From Psychromonas sp. SP041 (lineage in GTDB: Bacteria; Pseudomonadota; Gammaproteobacteria; Enterobacterales; Psychromonadaceae), in contig NZ_CBRF02000021.1 of the NCBI RefSeq assembly GCF_000470315.2, forward strand, positions 18,646 through 82,645: a DNA stretch of 64,000 nt, written 5' to 3'. The notes beneath the pieces were generated by a model, which searched no databases, was not told where the DNA came from, and saw nothing but the letters and a program-made list of their open reading frames with translations. Shown here one piece after another: positions 38,293 to 47,555 of this stretch. Each line of letters starts with the position of its first letter. Positions within the stretch are counted from its first letter, which is position 1. A program made the position numbers and the translations under genes.

Positions 38293-38826
38293 ATGATTCG
38301 CATTATTTCTTTTTTAAAGAAAATTAATAATGGGATAGCAGTTATTGCAGGTCTAGCTTTGTTAGCCTGCATTACTCTTATTATCCTTGATATTGTATTA
38401 AGAGAGATCGGAATTTCTTTTAGTGGTTCAGAAGAAATTTCTGGTTATGTAATGGCTGCGGTTACTAGCTGGGGTGTATGTTATGGATTGACCGTTAAAG
38501 CGCATGTTCGAATTGATTTTTTACGTGAAAAAGGCAATTTATTAATTAGCTCTTTATTCGATTTAATCGCTTTAGCTGCACTATCTTACGTGGCAGTTTA
38601 TTTAGCATATTATGCGATACCAGTATTAAGTAAAACTCTCAAATCCGGTGCGTTATCAAACACGGCAATGGAGATCCCTCTTTATTTACCTCAAAGCATT
38701 TGGTTAGCTGGATGGATCTGGTTTGCTATTTCTTCTTCTGTACTGTTAATCATATCAATAATATTAGTTATCCAAGGGAAATATGAGATTGTGGATAAGA
38801 ATATCGGCACTGGAGGTGATTTATGA
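38293..38826 (+). CDS. TRAP transporter small membrane subunit (DctQ type)
   Basis: A 177-residue protein with four hydrophobic helices, the SGSEEISGYVMAAVTSWGVCYGL segment and the VKAHVRIDFL motif typical of DctQ. It begins one base after the dctP stop codon and overlaps dctM by four bases (ATGA), so translation is coupled. Confidence 0.93.
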   Translation: MIRIISFLKKINNGIAVIAGLALLACITLIILDIVLREIGISFSGSEEISGYVMAAVTSWGVCYGLTVKAHVRIDFLREKGNLLISSLFDLIALAALSYVAVYLAYYAIPVLSKTLKSGALSNTAMEIPLYLPQSIWLAGWIWFAISSSVLLIISIILVIQGKYEIVDKNIGTGGDL

Positions 38827-40103
38827 TTTTATTTACTTCAATGGGACTGTTGGGATTATTAGCTCTTTCTATCCCAGTTGGTATTGTATTGTTTTTATTA
38901 GCTTTTGGCGTAGATACTTTTTTTAGCCCCTTTCCTTTAATGAGGGGGTTAGGGCAAATAGTCTGGTCATCATCAAATAATTCAACATTGATAGCGATTC
39001 CTTTTTTTGTCTTAATTGGTGAAATTTTACTTCGTAGTGGGGTGGCTCAAAGAACTTATGCCGCTTTGAATACATGGGTATCTTGGTTACCGGGTGGATT
39101 GATACATGCCAATATTGCTACCGCAACAATGTTCTCTGCAACCTCTGGTTCTTCTGTCGCTACAGCCGCTACAGTCGCAACGGTCGCTACACCACAAGGT
39201 GAAAAATTAGGTTACGACCCTAGACTTTTTACTGGTTCTATAGCCGCTGGCGGTACTTTAGGTATTTTAATTCCCCCTTCGATTAATTTAATTGTTTATG
39301 GTTTCTTAACTGAAAGCTCTGTTCCTAAGTTATTTTTGGCTGGTATTGTTCCTGGTATGATGATGGCGCTGCTTTTTATGGCCATTACTATTGTGTTATG
39401 TAGTCTTTATCCTAAATTAGGCGGTCCAAAACAACATAGCTCTTGGTCTGAAAAAATTGTTGCTCTTAAATCTCTTTCACCCATTCTTTTTCTATTTTTA
39501 AGTGTTGTCGGCTCTATTTATATGGGGTGGGCTACGCCAACTGAAGCTGCTGCTATTGGCGTCGTTATTTCATTAGTGATTTCGTTTGCTTACTCAGTTA
39601 TATCAACTGAAATGTTAATCAAAAGCTTAGTTGGAACGGTTAAAATAACATCAATGATTATGTTAGTCGTTATTGGTGCTTATGTACTTAACTTTGCATT
39701 AACAGCTTCAGGATTTGGGAGAGCTCTACAAGAGCTGTTACAAGGATTGGGGTTAAGCCCTATCGGTACTTTATTAGTTATTATATTAACTTATATTATA
39801 TTGGGATTTTTTATTGAAACGCTGTCACTAATGGTAGCGACAATTCCTATCGTTGTTCCAATCATTATTCAAATAGGCTATGACCCAATTTGGTTTGGCA
39901 TATTAATGATTATTTTAGTTGAAATGGCTTTAATAACCCCTCCTGTCGGATTGAACTTATATGTCGTCAATTCAGCTCGTAAAAAAGGAAAAATGATGGA
40001 TGTGATTATAGGTAGTATTCCTTACGTCCTAATCATGTTGTTTATGGTTTTCTTACTCATCATGTTCCCTAGTCTTGCTTTATATTTACCAAACAACTAT
40101 TAA
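38823..40103 (+). CDS. TRAP transporter large membrane subunit (DctM type)
   Basis: A 426-residue permease with about 12 helices that drives sodium-coupled uptake with DctP and DctQ. The family blocks are present: SSNNSTLIAIPFFVLIGEIL, TSGSSVATAATVATVATPQ, the GGTLGILIPPSINLIVYG loop and MALITPPVGLNLYVVNS near the end. It overlaps dctQ by ATGA and is followed 8 bases later by the DUF2848 gene. Confidence 0.95.
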   Translation: MILFTSMGLLGLLALSIPVGIVLFLLAFGVDTFFSPFPLMRGLGQIVWSSSNNSTLIAIPFFVLIGEILLRSGVAQRTYAALNTWVSWLPGGLIHANIATATMFSATSGSSVATAATVATVATPQGEKLGYDPRLFTGSIAAGGTLGILIPPSINLIVYGFLTESSVPKLFLAGIVPGMMMALLFMAITIVLCSLYPKLGGPKQHSSWSEKIVALKSLSPILFLFLSVVGSIYMGWATPTEAAAIGVVISLVISFAYSVISTEMLIKSLVGTVKITSMIMLVVIGAYVLNFALTASGFGRALQELLQGLGLSPIGTLLVIILTYIILGFFIETLSLMVATIPIVVPIIIQIGYDPIWFGILMIILVEMALITPPVGLNLYVVNSARKKGKMMDVIIGSIPYVLIMLFMVFLLIMFPSLALYLPNNY

Positions 40104-40111
40104 GGATTTAT

Positions 40112-40765
40112 ATGTTATTTACTATTAATGGAATTGAAAGTGATTTTAAAATTAATCATCTTGTTATTGCAGGTTGGACAGCAAGAGATCAAAAAGCTGT
40201 GCAGGAGCACATTGATGAATTAGCTGAAATAGGTGTTGCTCCACCTTCAAATGTGCCGCTTTATTATCGTGCTTCTAATTTATTAGTCACTCAGGATGAT
40301 TTGGTTGAAGTAGTTGGAGAAGGGTCATCAGGAGAAGTTGAACCATTGATCATTAAATCAGGTGGTAAATTATTTTTAGGTATCGGCTCTGATCATACTG
40401 ATAGAGAGTTAGAGGTACAGTCAGTTGCCTTTTCTAAGCAAATTTGTCCTAAACCCGTCTCTAACCAACTGTGGGATTTTGAAGAAGTCAAAGATCATAT
40501 TGATAAGCTTGAGATGCAATCATGGTTAGATGAAGGAAAAGGGTGGGCCTTGTATCAGACTGGTACATTGGCGTCTATTCGACCTTTAATTGAGCTTATT
40601 GAAAAAGCAGCTTTGAAAGAAAATAGTGCAATGTTATGTGGGACTTTTGCTGCAATTGGTGGTGTTCGCAAAACACCTAAGTTCAAAATGTCCCTTGTTG
40701 ATCCTATTTTGGGACGTACGATCGAAGCGCAATACGATACGGTTGAATTACCTTCGGTAAAATAA
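40112..40765 (+). CDS. DUF2848 family protein
   Basis: A 217-residue cytoplasmic protein of unknown function that I match to DUF2848 by its start (NHLVIAGWTARDQKAVQEHI), the PPSNVPLYYRASNLLVTQ strand and the FLGIGSDHTDRELE motif. The Asp/His/Glu cluster suggests a metal or catalytic site, somewhat like fumarylacetoacetate hydrolase folds. It sits between the TRAP genes and an amidase in one operon, so it probably acts on the imported compound or on its amidase product. Confidence 0.78.
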   Translation: MLFTINGIESDFKINHLVIAGWTARDQKAVQEHIDELAEIGVAPPSNVPLYYRASNLLVTQDDLVEVVGEGSSGEVEPLIIKSGGKLFLGIGSDHTDRELEVQSVAFSKQICPKPVSNQLWDFEEVKDHIDKLEMQSWLDEGKGWALYQTGTLASIRPLIELIEKAALKENSAMLCGTFAAIGGVRKTPKFKMSLVDPILGRTIEAQYDTVELPSVK

Positions 40766-40801
40766 ATTGTCCTAACATTATCTATTTCAGAGAGTTTTAT
40801 A

Positions 40802-42115
40802 ATGAAAAATTTATCTAAATTCCCTTGGGAAGAACGTGATTTAGCACAACAATTAACCAAATCGAAAAAGCTTATTGAGCATCAGGCTAGTAATGTTTTT
40901 ACCGAACTGTTTGATGTGACTGAGTATGCTAATGGTCGCAAGTCATCTCATCATTTAATCAATGAGCAGTATTTAAACAATGCGGTAGTGTCGGTTAAAG
41001 ATTTGTTTGATGTGAAAGGTTATAAAACAAAAGCGGGTTCTACTTTTTTAAATGATGTCGATATTGCAAGTAAAGATGCGGACGCAGTAAAAAGTTTACG
41101 TAAAGCGGGTGCTGTTTTTCTTGGCCATACTAATATGACCGAACTCGCTTATTCTGGGTTAGGGGTAAATCCACATTACGGCACGCCAATAACACCGCTT
41201 TATAAAGATGAGGACCGTATTGCAGGGGGCTCAACTAGCGGAGGAGCCGTTTCAGTTGCTTTAAAAATTGTAGATATTGCTTTAGGCAGTGATACGGGAG
41301 GTTCTTTAAGAATCCCTTCAGCTTTTTGTGGTGTAACGGGGTTTAAACCTTCTCAAAATAGTGTTTCTAGAAAAGGCAGTTTACCGCTCTCTTCAAGTTT
41401 AGATAGTATCGGACCGATTGCTAATACAGTATCTGAGTGTGAAATAGCATGGGGAGTTATGTCTAATGCTGTCGTTAATAATTCTGTAGCAGAACAGGCT
41501 TATTTTGTTATACCTAGTAATTTTGGTATGGATTTACTTGACGAGAAGGTAAAAAAAGCATTTTTAGAAGTCGTTAACATTTTAAAGCAGACTTCTGGAG
41601 TGCGAGTTGAAGAGAGATCTTTACCTTTTTTAGACAGTTACAAATTACTTCCTGTGTGGCAATTCTCTGCTTTCGAAGCAATGAATTATTATACTGAAAA
41701 TTATAGTATCGATCTTGATGAGCTTGATCCGAGAGTCGCTAGTCGTTTAAAGCGAGCAAATTCGATTGATGAAAAACAATTTTTAGCTACCTGTCAACAA
41801 AGAAAGTTATTAATAGAAAGGTACAAAACAGAAGAAAAAGGGGCTGTATTATTACTACCTACTGTTGCGATATTACCGCCTAAATTAGCAGAGTTAAGCG
41901 CTGATGAAGATTATGACCGCATTAACCTTTTATGTTTGCGTAACACCACGTTAGCAAATGTGTTGGACGGTTGTAGTATCTCTTTACCATATCAATATCA
42001 AGGTGATCATATTGGCGTAATGTTGACGGCTAGTAATGGTGATGACAACAATCTACTATCATTATCTAAACGGTTAGAATCTATTATTCTTAAATCCTAT
42101 TCTGATACGAAATAA
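40802..42115 (+). CDS. Amidase (amidase signature family)
   Basis: A 437-residue hydrolase of amide or carbamoyl bonds. The Ser-cisSer-Lys triad is visible: Lys in VVSVKDLFDVKG (~68), the cis-Ser in AGGSTSGGAVSVAL (~143) and the nucleophile in LGSDTGGSLRIPSAFCG (~167), with GFKPS after it. The C-terminal half, which sets substrate choice, is shorter than in GatA, so it is a catabolic amidase rather than a tRNA amidotransferase subunit. It follows DUF2848 by 36 bases and closes the operon ahead of a perfect palindromic terminator. Confidence 0.92.
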   Translation: MKNLSKFPWEERDLAQQLTKSKKLIEHQASNVFTELFDVTEYANGRKSSHHLINEQYLNNAVVSVKDLFDVKGYKTKAGSTFLNDVDIASKDADAVKSLRKAGAVFLGHTNMTELAYSGLGVNPHYGTPITPLYKDEDRIAGGSTSGGAVSVALKIVDIALGSDTGGSLRIPSAFCGVTGFKPSQNSVSRKGSLPLSSSLDSIGPIANTVSECEIAWGVMSNAVVNNSVAEQAYFVIPSNFGMDLLDEKVKKAFLEVVNILKQTSGVRVEERSLPFLDSYKLLPVWQFSAFEAMNYYTENYSIDLDELDPRVASRLKRANSIDEKQFLATCQQRKLLIERYKTEEKGAVLLLPTVAILPPKLAELSADEDYDRINLLCLRNTTLANVLDGCSISLPYQYQGDHIGVMLTASNGDDNNLLSLSKRLESIILKSYSDTK

Positions 42116-42131
42116 AAATAACATTAAATAA

Positions 42132-42155
42132 TATAAAGCCTCAATTGAGGCTTTA
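42132..42155. terminator. Bidirectional palindromic terminator
   Basis: ATAAAGCCTCAATTGAGGCTTTAT is a perfect 24-bp palindrome between the convergent amidase and cpdB genes. It is flanked by AT-rich sequence and can serve both. Confidence 0.85.
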
Positions 42156-42175
42156 TATTATTTCTAAATCTAAAT

Positions 42176-44227
42176 CTAAATCTCTTTATCTTTTAAATCA
42201 ATGTTATAAACCGCAAAGCCTAACGCATCTTTTTTATTACGTTTGCTTAACTTACGTTGTGCATTGTCGGCAATAAAGCGGTTTGCTACTTCACTGTCTT
42301 GCGTTTCAAAACGTATATCCAAGGTTGTTGGTGTCTTAATGTCTAAGAACCCCCAGTTATTATCGGCTGATGGATCAACTGCACCTTTCTTATTGGTTTC
42401 ATTGGTAATGTAAGCCGCTAATACGTCACGGTTGGTATCTGGTTGTTCCATTACAACATATTCAGAACCTGTACCAGCGAACTTGCCTCCGAATGCTCTG
42501 TAGTTATTAGTGGCAACAATAAAGTCTTGTTTCATTAATGCTTCACCAGTGAGGGTGATATTTTTATTATCAGTATATGTTAACTCTACAATGCGTTGTG
42601 CATCTGGATTAATCGCCGCACAATCACCATTAAACTTACTCGGTTGTGTCACATCCACTTTATAATTAACGCCATCAATCACATCAAAATTGTAAGTGCG
42701 ATGATCTTGCCAATTAATTAAATATTGTGGTTCAGAAGACGTTTTATCAATTTGATTAAACTGATTAACACTGCACTCTAACCAGTCTTTTAGTTGTGCT
42801 CCGGTTATTTTCAATGCAACAACTGTGTTTGGGTAAAGATATAAATCAGCAGCATTTTTATAGGTAAGGTCACCTTTAGCAACTTGAACATAAGCATCAA
42901 CATCTGAAGAGGTGCTGTGGCGTCCGCCTGCTTTAAAAGGCGCTGCAGCAGACAATATAGGTAATCCTTTTAAGGTGGGATTATCAGAAGCGGCGACTTG
43001 ATCTTTGATATATTGCAATTGCGCATTCGATACAATTTGTACGGTCGGGTCGTCTTGTACTAAGGTCAAAAAGCTATACATATCATGATTTGCTTTTCCG
43101 ATCGGCGCATTCACAAAATCCAAAGTACCTTGATGGTCTTCAGCAACCGCTTTATGAATACGTTCATCTGCGTCGACTAAAGCAACTTTACTACCTTTTT
43201 CATCGCGTTTGAATATTTGACGAGATTCAGATTTAGCACTTTTGATAGTCCACTTTTGGCCATTATGCTCTAACTCAAAATCTATTACCCCAAGGTTATC
43301 ACCCCATCGACCAGGCATAACAGCAGGAACCCCATTGATTAACCCTTTTTCGATATCAACATTAGGGATGCTTGCAAATTGTGCGCTTGGAAAGACTGAA
43401 TGACTATGACCAAACATAATGGCATCAATACCGTCGACAGTGGTTAACGCATAAGTCGCATTCTCCGCATGTACGTCATTTGGATTTTCGCTTGAGCCTA
43501 TCCCTGAATGAGGGATTGCGATAATAATATCAGCCCCTGCTTTTTGCATGTCAGGTATAAATTTCTTAGCGGTTTCGACAATTCCTTTAACAGTCACTTT
43601 TCCTGTTAGATTTTGTTTATCCCATTGTAAAATTTGTGGAGGTACAAAGCCGATATAACCAATGTTAATGGTACGGTCTACGCCTTGGTTATCGATAATA
43701 TTTGTTTGTTTAATCAGATAAGGTGTGAATAAATTATCACCTTGTTTTTTATTGTCCCAACAGTCTGATTGGCAATAAACATTGGCATTGATGTATGGGA
43801 AGTTAGCGCTACTAATCGCTTTTTTAAGAAAATCTAAACCGTAATTAAACTCATGGTTTCCTATATTACCGACTTCATAATTAAGTAAATTCATTGCTTT
43901 ATAACTAGGGTGAATCGAAAACTCACGGCCTTCCTTAAATTCACTGGCAACATAGTCACCCATCGGACTGCCTTGTAATAAATCACCGTTATCAACCAGT
44001 AATGTATTGTCTACTTCGGTACGTGCAATGTTAATAAGGCTAGCCGTTCGAGCAAGACCGATAGTGATATCTTGCTTGGTTTGGTAATAATCATAATCCA
44101 TGACATTGGCATGAATATCAGATGTTTCAAGGATACGTAATGTAGCTGAGTAACTATCATTAGTGGTATCACAACCTGCTATGGAAAAAGTGGAAGATAT
44201 TAAGGCGGCAAGTAGTAATTTATTCAC
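42176..44227 (-). CDS. cpdB: 2',3'-cyclic-nucleotide 2'-phosphodiesterase/3'-nucleotidase
   Basis: A periplasmic or lipid-anchored scavenger of nucleotides. The 683 residues have a signal with a FSIAGC lipobox, an N-terminal metallophosphatase domain (TSDIHANVMDYDYY, NGDLLQGSPMGD, GNHEFNYGLDFL, PHSGIG, FGHSHSVFP) and a C-terminal 5'-nucleotidase domain. The length suits CpdB (647 in E. coli). A (AGATTT)3 repeat runs from the last codons past the stop. No pho or cya control site is evident upstream. Confidence 0.9.
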   Translation of the reverse strand: MNKLLLAALISSTFSIAGCDTTNDSYSATLRILETSDIHANVMDYDYYQTKQDITIGLARTASLINIARTEVDNTLLVDNGDLLQGSPMGDYVASEFKEGREFSIHPSYKAMNLLNYEVGNIGNHEFNYGLDFLKKAISSANFPYINANVYCQSDCWDNKKQGDNLFTPYLIKQTNIIDNQGVDRTINIGYIGFVPPQILQWDKQNLTGKVTVKGIVETAKKFIPDMQKAGADIIIAIPHSGIGSSENPNDVHAENATYALTTVDGIDAIMFGHSHSVFPSAQFASIPNVDIEKGLINGVPAVMPGRWGDNLGVIDFELEHNGQKWTIKSAKSESRQIFKRDEKGSKVALVDADERIHKAVAEDHQGTLDFVNAPIGKANHDMYSFLTLVQDDPTVQIVSNAQLQYIKDQVAASDNPTLKGLPILSAAAPFKAGGRHSTSSDVDAYVQVAKGDLTYKNAADLYLYPNTVVALKITGAQLKDWLECSVNQFNQIDKTSSEPQYLINWQDHRTYNFDVIDGVNYKVDVTQPSKFNGDCAAINPDAQRIVELTYTDNKNITLTGEALMKQDFIVATNNYRAFGGKFAGTGSEYVVMEQPDTNRDVLAAYITNETNKKGAVDPSADNNWGFLDIKTPTTLDIRFETQDSEVANRFIADNAQRKLSKRNKKDALGFAVYNIDLKDKEI

Positions 44228-44492
44228 AGAATATTCCTTTTCTATTTATTGGAAGGGAAGTGTCAGTTATATTAAGAAGATATTAAAATAAATACTTTAC
44301 GCTATATCACTAGCCTATCAAATTGAAATTAAATGTTATTTTTAAACGCTTTTTAAACCATACTGAATGCTATTCAAAATAACGATGAACATTTAAAAAT
44401 AGTGAATAGCATTCAAAATAACGACGAACACTTCAAAATAGCTAAGAGCATCTGAAAATAATCAGGCATGTTTAAAAAGTGGCAAATAACGC
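44228..44492. repeat. Short direct repeats upstream of cpdB
   Basis: A GCATTCAAAATAACGAYGAACAYTT-AAAATAG unit (about 48 bp) is repeated twice around 44370-44440, with a decayed third copy. There is no gene. The function is unknown. Confidence 0.45.
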
Positions 44493-45257
44493 TTAATAAG
44501 CGACACACATTGGCGTGTTAGCGATGGGATCTTTAATGACTTTTGCTTCAAGTGAAAATACATCGCGTAAAAGCTGCTCTGTAAATACTTCTTCAGGTTC
44601 ACCTTCTGCTATCACGGCACCTTCTTTCATTACCACTAAATGATCGCTATATCGGCAAGCTTGGTTAAGGTCGTGTAATACCACTATCACGGTTTTTCCT
44701 TTATCTTTCATCGCTTGCATTAACTTCATTAATTCAATTTGATGGGATAAATCTAAATAAGTGGTTGGCTCATCAAGCATGATGATGTCAGTATCTTGTG
44801 CGAGGATCATGGCTATCCATGCGCGTTGTCTTTGGCCACCAGAAAGCGACTCAACGGCTTGCGTGGAAAATTCACTAACTTGCGTTTCTTGCATCGCGGC
44901 GCTGACGATATTCTTGTCTTGGTCGCCTAATTTTCCCCAATGAGAAATATAAGGTGAGCGTCCATATTCAACTAAACGTTGTACCGTAATACCTTCTGGG
45001 GTAATTAATATTTGCGGCAATAAAGACATCTGCTGTGCTAGCTGTTTATCGGCATAACTGCTTAATGGTTGGTTATTGAGTAAAACTTGCCCTGCATTAG
45101 CTTTATTAATACGGGCTAGTGCTTTTAATAAAGTAGATTTACCGCAGCCGTTAGGGCCAATTAAAGCCGTAATCTTTCCCTTTTGTAGTGTCAGATTAAG
45201 ATCGTTGATGATGACTTTATCACCGTATGCAATAGTGAGGTTTTCAGTTGAAATCAT
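44493..45257 (-). CDS. Ferric-siderophore ABC transporter ATPase (FecE/FepC type)
   Basis: A cytoplasmic ATPase that powers import through the two permeases. Walker A is GPNGCGKST (~34-42), the signature LSGGQRQR (~138), Walker B IIMLDEP (~158) and the switch His in VVLHD (~195). Length is 254 residues. ATG 45257 overlaps the permease stop codon (TAATG), giving coupled translation; a TTG six bases earlier is less likely. It is the last gene of the fecCDE-like operon. Confidence 0.93.
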   Translation of the reverse strand: MISTENLTIAYGDKVIINDLNLTLQKGKITALIGPNGCGKSTLLKALARINKANAGQVLLNNQPLSSYADKQLAQQMSLLPQILITPEGITVQRLVEYGRSPYISHWGKLGDQDKNIVSAAMQETQVSEFSTQAVESLSGGQRQRAWIAMILAQDTDIIMLDEPTTYLDLSHQIELMKLMQAMKDKGKTVIVVLHDLNQACRYSDHLVVMKEGAVIAEGEPEEVFTEQLLRDVFSLEAKVIKDPIANTPMCVAY

Positions 45258-46240
45258 TACCAAGCCTTATAGCGTTGCAGTAAAAAAATAAAGTAGGGCG
45301 CACCGATTAAGGACGTTAATACACCCGCAGGTAATTCTAAAGGAGGTTGTAAACCACGTGCTAACGTATCAGCAATAATCAACATTAATCCACCAAGTAG
45401 CGCTGAACTTGGAATAAGGTATTTATGATGATGTCCAAATAACATGCGTGCAAGATGTGGTGCTAATAAACCAATAAAGGCGATGGTTCCTGCTACTGCA
45501 ACGCTAATACTGGCGAGTATCACCGCAGTTAACAATGCCATTAATTGTAGTTTTGATGGGCGAATACCTAAGGATGTTGCACAATCTTCACCGAGTCCCA
45601 TCACATCAAGGCGCCATGCGAGCCAAAAAGCAAAAGGTATAATAACCGCTAACGTTCCCCAAATAAGAGGAACTTGTGTCCAGTTTCGTCCCCATAAACT
45701 ACCTGTTAACCACACCATGGCAGTATTAATTTCAATAGGGTTTACAATCATTAAAAAATCGATGCCGCTTGATAAAAAGGTACTGATCGCGATACCAATT
45801 AATGCCAGTCTCATCGGCGTTGGACGGGTTTTGTAAGCAATGAATAAAATGATCGCGGCGGCGATTAACCCACCTGACAGTGCCGTTAATAATAATAAAT
45901 AAACCGGGGCAGCAGCATAAAAAACTAATAAAGTCGTTGCAGCTAACCCTGCACCTGCGCTAATACCCATTAAGTCCGGAGAAGCGAGTGGGTTTCTAAT
46001 CACACCTTGAATTAATGCGCCTGATAACCCTAACCCTGCACCGACACCCAGTGCTAGAAAAATTCGTGGTAAACGATATTGGTTAATAATAAAGTCATAT
46101 TCACCTTGCTCAAATAAGGTGTGAATAATATCTGCTATCGAAATATCAGATGCACCAACAAATAAACTAGTGATAGCAAATAACAGAACTAATGAAGATA
46201 AAATGAAAAAATATAATGACGGTAACTTCATCGTTTTCAT
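45257..46240 (-). CDS. Iron-siderophore ABC permease (FecD type)
   Basis: A 327-residue inner-membrane permease of the FecCD/BtuC family with about ten helices. Family blocks include LPRIFLALGVGAGLGLSGALIQGVIRNPLASPDLMGISAGA and the ATPase-contacting region, then GTIAFIGLLAPHLARMLFGHHHKYLIPSSALLGG. It pairs with the 333-residue homologue upstream, whose stop it overlaps by ATGA (46237-46240), forming a heterodimer channel. Confidence 0.93.
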   Translation of the reverse strand: MKTMKLPSLYFFILSSLVLLFAITSLFVGASDISIADIIHTLFEQGEYDFIINQYRLPRIFLALGVGAGLGLSGALIQGVIRNPLASPDLMGISAGAGLAATTLLVFYAAAPVYLLLLTALSGGLIAAAIILFIAYKTRPTPMRLALIGIAISTFLSSGIDFLMIVNPIEINTAMVWLTGSLWGRNWTQVPLIWGTLAVIIPFAFWLAWRLDVMGLGEDCATSLGIRPSKLQLMALLTAVILASISVAVAGTIAFIGLLAPHLARMLFGHHHKYLIPSSALLGGLMLIIADTLARGLQPPLELPAGVLTSLIGAPYFIFLLQRYKAW

Positions 46241-47238
46241 GACATTTTATTCCGAATGGTCAGGTACACAAAGAATGGAGTACCAATTAAAGCGGTGATC
46301 ACGCCAACTGGTGTTTCTGCAGGGAAAGCAATGCCGCGCGCTAAAGAGTCAGCCCAAGCAATCAGACAGCTTCCAATTAATGCACTAACAGGTATGAGTA
46401 ATAGAAAGTTATTATTAACCAGTCGTCTCGCAATATGCGGCACTATTAGACCAATGAATCCAATTGGGCCAACAACAGCAACGCTCGATGCGGTTAGTAA
46501 AACAATCGCGATACAGGATAAAAAACGGGTGAATCCAATATTGATGCCTAAGCTAACAGCAATATCATTACCTAATGCTAATAGGTTTAAGTTTTTAGCA
46601 ACATAAAATGCGATTAACAAACCTAATAAGCTGGTGGGCCATAATGATTGCCAATCCTGCCAATCGATATTCGCTAGAGAACCTGATAACCAAGTGATCA
46701 CGCTATAAGCTCTTTCATCGGCTAAAATAACCGCAGCACGGGTGATGCCAATTAATAATGCGTTAATGGCAATACCTGCTAGTACCAATTTTAAAGGGTT
46801 AGCGCGATCTGAGAAAAAGCCTCCTAGTAAAATGACTAATCCACCACTCACCACACCTCCAACTGCTGCAGCAAGCAAACTCGAAACGTCTCCTAAAATA
46901 TGTATACCAATGCTCGATAAAGCAATGAAACAAGCAGCGCCAGAATTGATACCTAAAACAGAAGGAGAGGCGAGAGGGTTGCGTGTTAACCCTTGCATTA
47001 ATACACCTGCGACAGCGAGGTTTGTACCAATTAGCATACCTGTTAATAGTCTAGGAATACGGGTTGTGGCGAGTATTTGTTGTTCGATACTGGTGTTATC
47101 AAAGTGAAATAAGTAAGCGTATAAATGTGAAAAATTTAGCGGAAAACTTGACCATGCTATTAATGAATAGCCCAACGTCAACAGTAAGAGAATAGGCACA
47201 ACCAACAACGAAATATAATGACGAATAGAGAGAGGCAT
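46237..47238 (-). CDS. Iron-siderophore ABC permease (FecC type)
   Basis: A 333-residue FecCD-family permease and first gene of the - strand operon. It shows IPRLLTGMLIGTNLAVAGVLMQGLTRNPLASPSVLGINSGA and GPIGFIGLIVPHIARRLV. It is divergent from the TonB receptor gene, with a Fur-like box between them, so both halves are probably repressed by iron. Confidence 0.93.
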   Translation of the reverse strand: MPLSIRHYISLLVVPILLLLTLGYSLIAWSSFPLNFSHLYAYLFHFDNTSIEQQILATTRIPRLLTGMLIGTNLAVAGVLMQGLTRNPLASPSVLGINSGAACFIALSSIGIHILGDVSSLLAAAVGGVVSGGLVILLGGFFSDRANPLKLVLAGIAINALLIGITRAAVILADERAYSVITWLSGSLANIDWQDWQSLWPTSLLGLLIAFYVAKNLNLLALGNDIAVSLGINIGFTRFLSCIAIVLLTASSVAVVGPIGFIGLIVPHIARRLVNNNFLLLIPVSALIGSCLIAWADSLARGIAFPAETPVGVITALIGTPFFVYLTIRNKMS

Positions 47239-47342
47239 AATAGTTTTTACCTTAGTAATGCTTAATAGATAATCGTTTATTTGCTAAGGCTCAACGATAA
47301 AAAAATCAGCATAACCCGTCGGTTGAGTATTCTATTTCAAAT

Positions 47343-47361
47343 AGAAATGACAATCAATATC
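47343..47361. promoter_or_regulatory. Candidate Fur box between siderophore operons
   Basis: AGAAATGACAATCAATATC matches the 19-bp Fur consensus at 14 positions, with AATGA-N-AATCA at the core. It lies between the divergent fecC and TonB-receptor genes. A further perfect inverted repeat, GATGATAT-N9-ATATCATC (47406-47430), lies closer to the receptor. The rest of the 305-bp gap shows no riboswitch. Confidence 0.5.
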
Positions 47362-47555
47362 AAATAAAAGTCTTATCTTGGTTGAAAGTGGCTTTTTGAC
47401 TTGCAGATGATATAGGTTATCAATATCATCCGAAAATGGGTTCGCAAGTATTTGAATTAAATTAATTCAAATCAGGTTAATTGAGCCCAAGTGTCCCATA
47501 CAGAAGGCTGTAAACGGATTTTCTCTCAACTTAAATTACAAAAATGAGCTGCCTC

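Noticed and set aside
47405..47543. Cobalamin riboswitch before the TonB receptor
   Set aside because: No B12-box (GCCACTG) or matching stems. The FecCDE/FecB neighbours and Fur-like box fit a ferric siderophore better.
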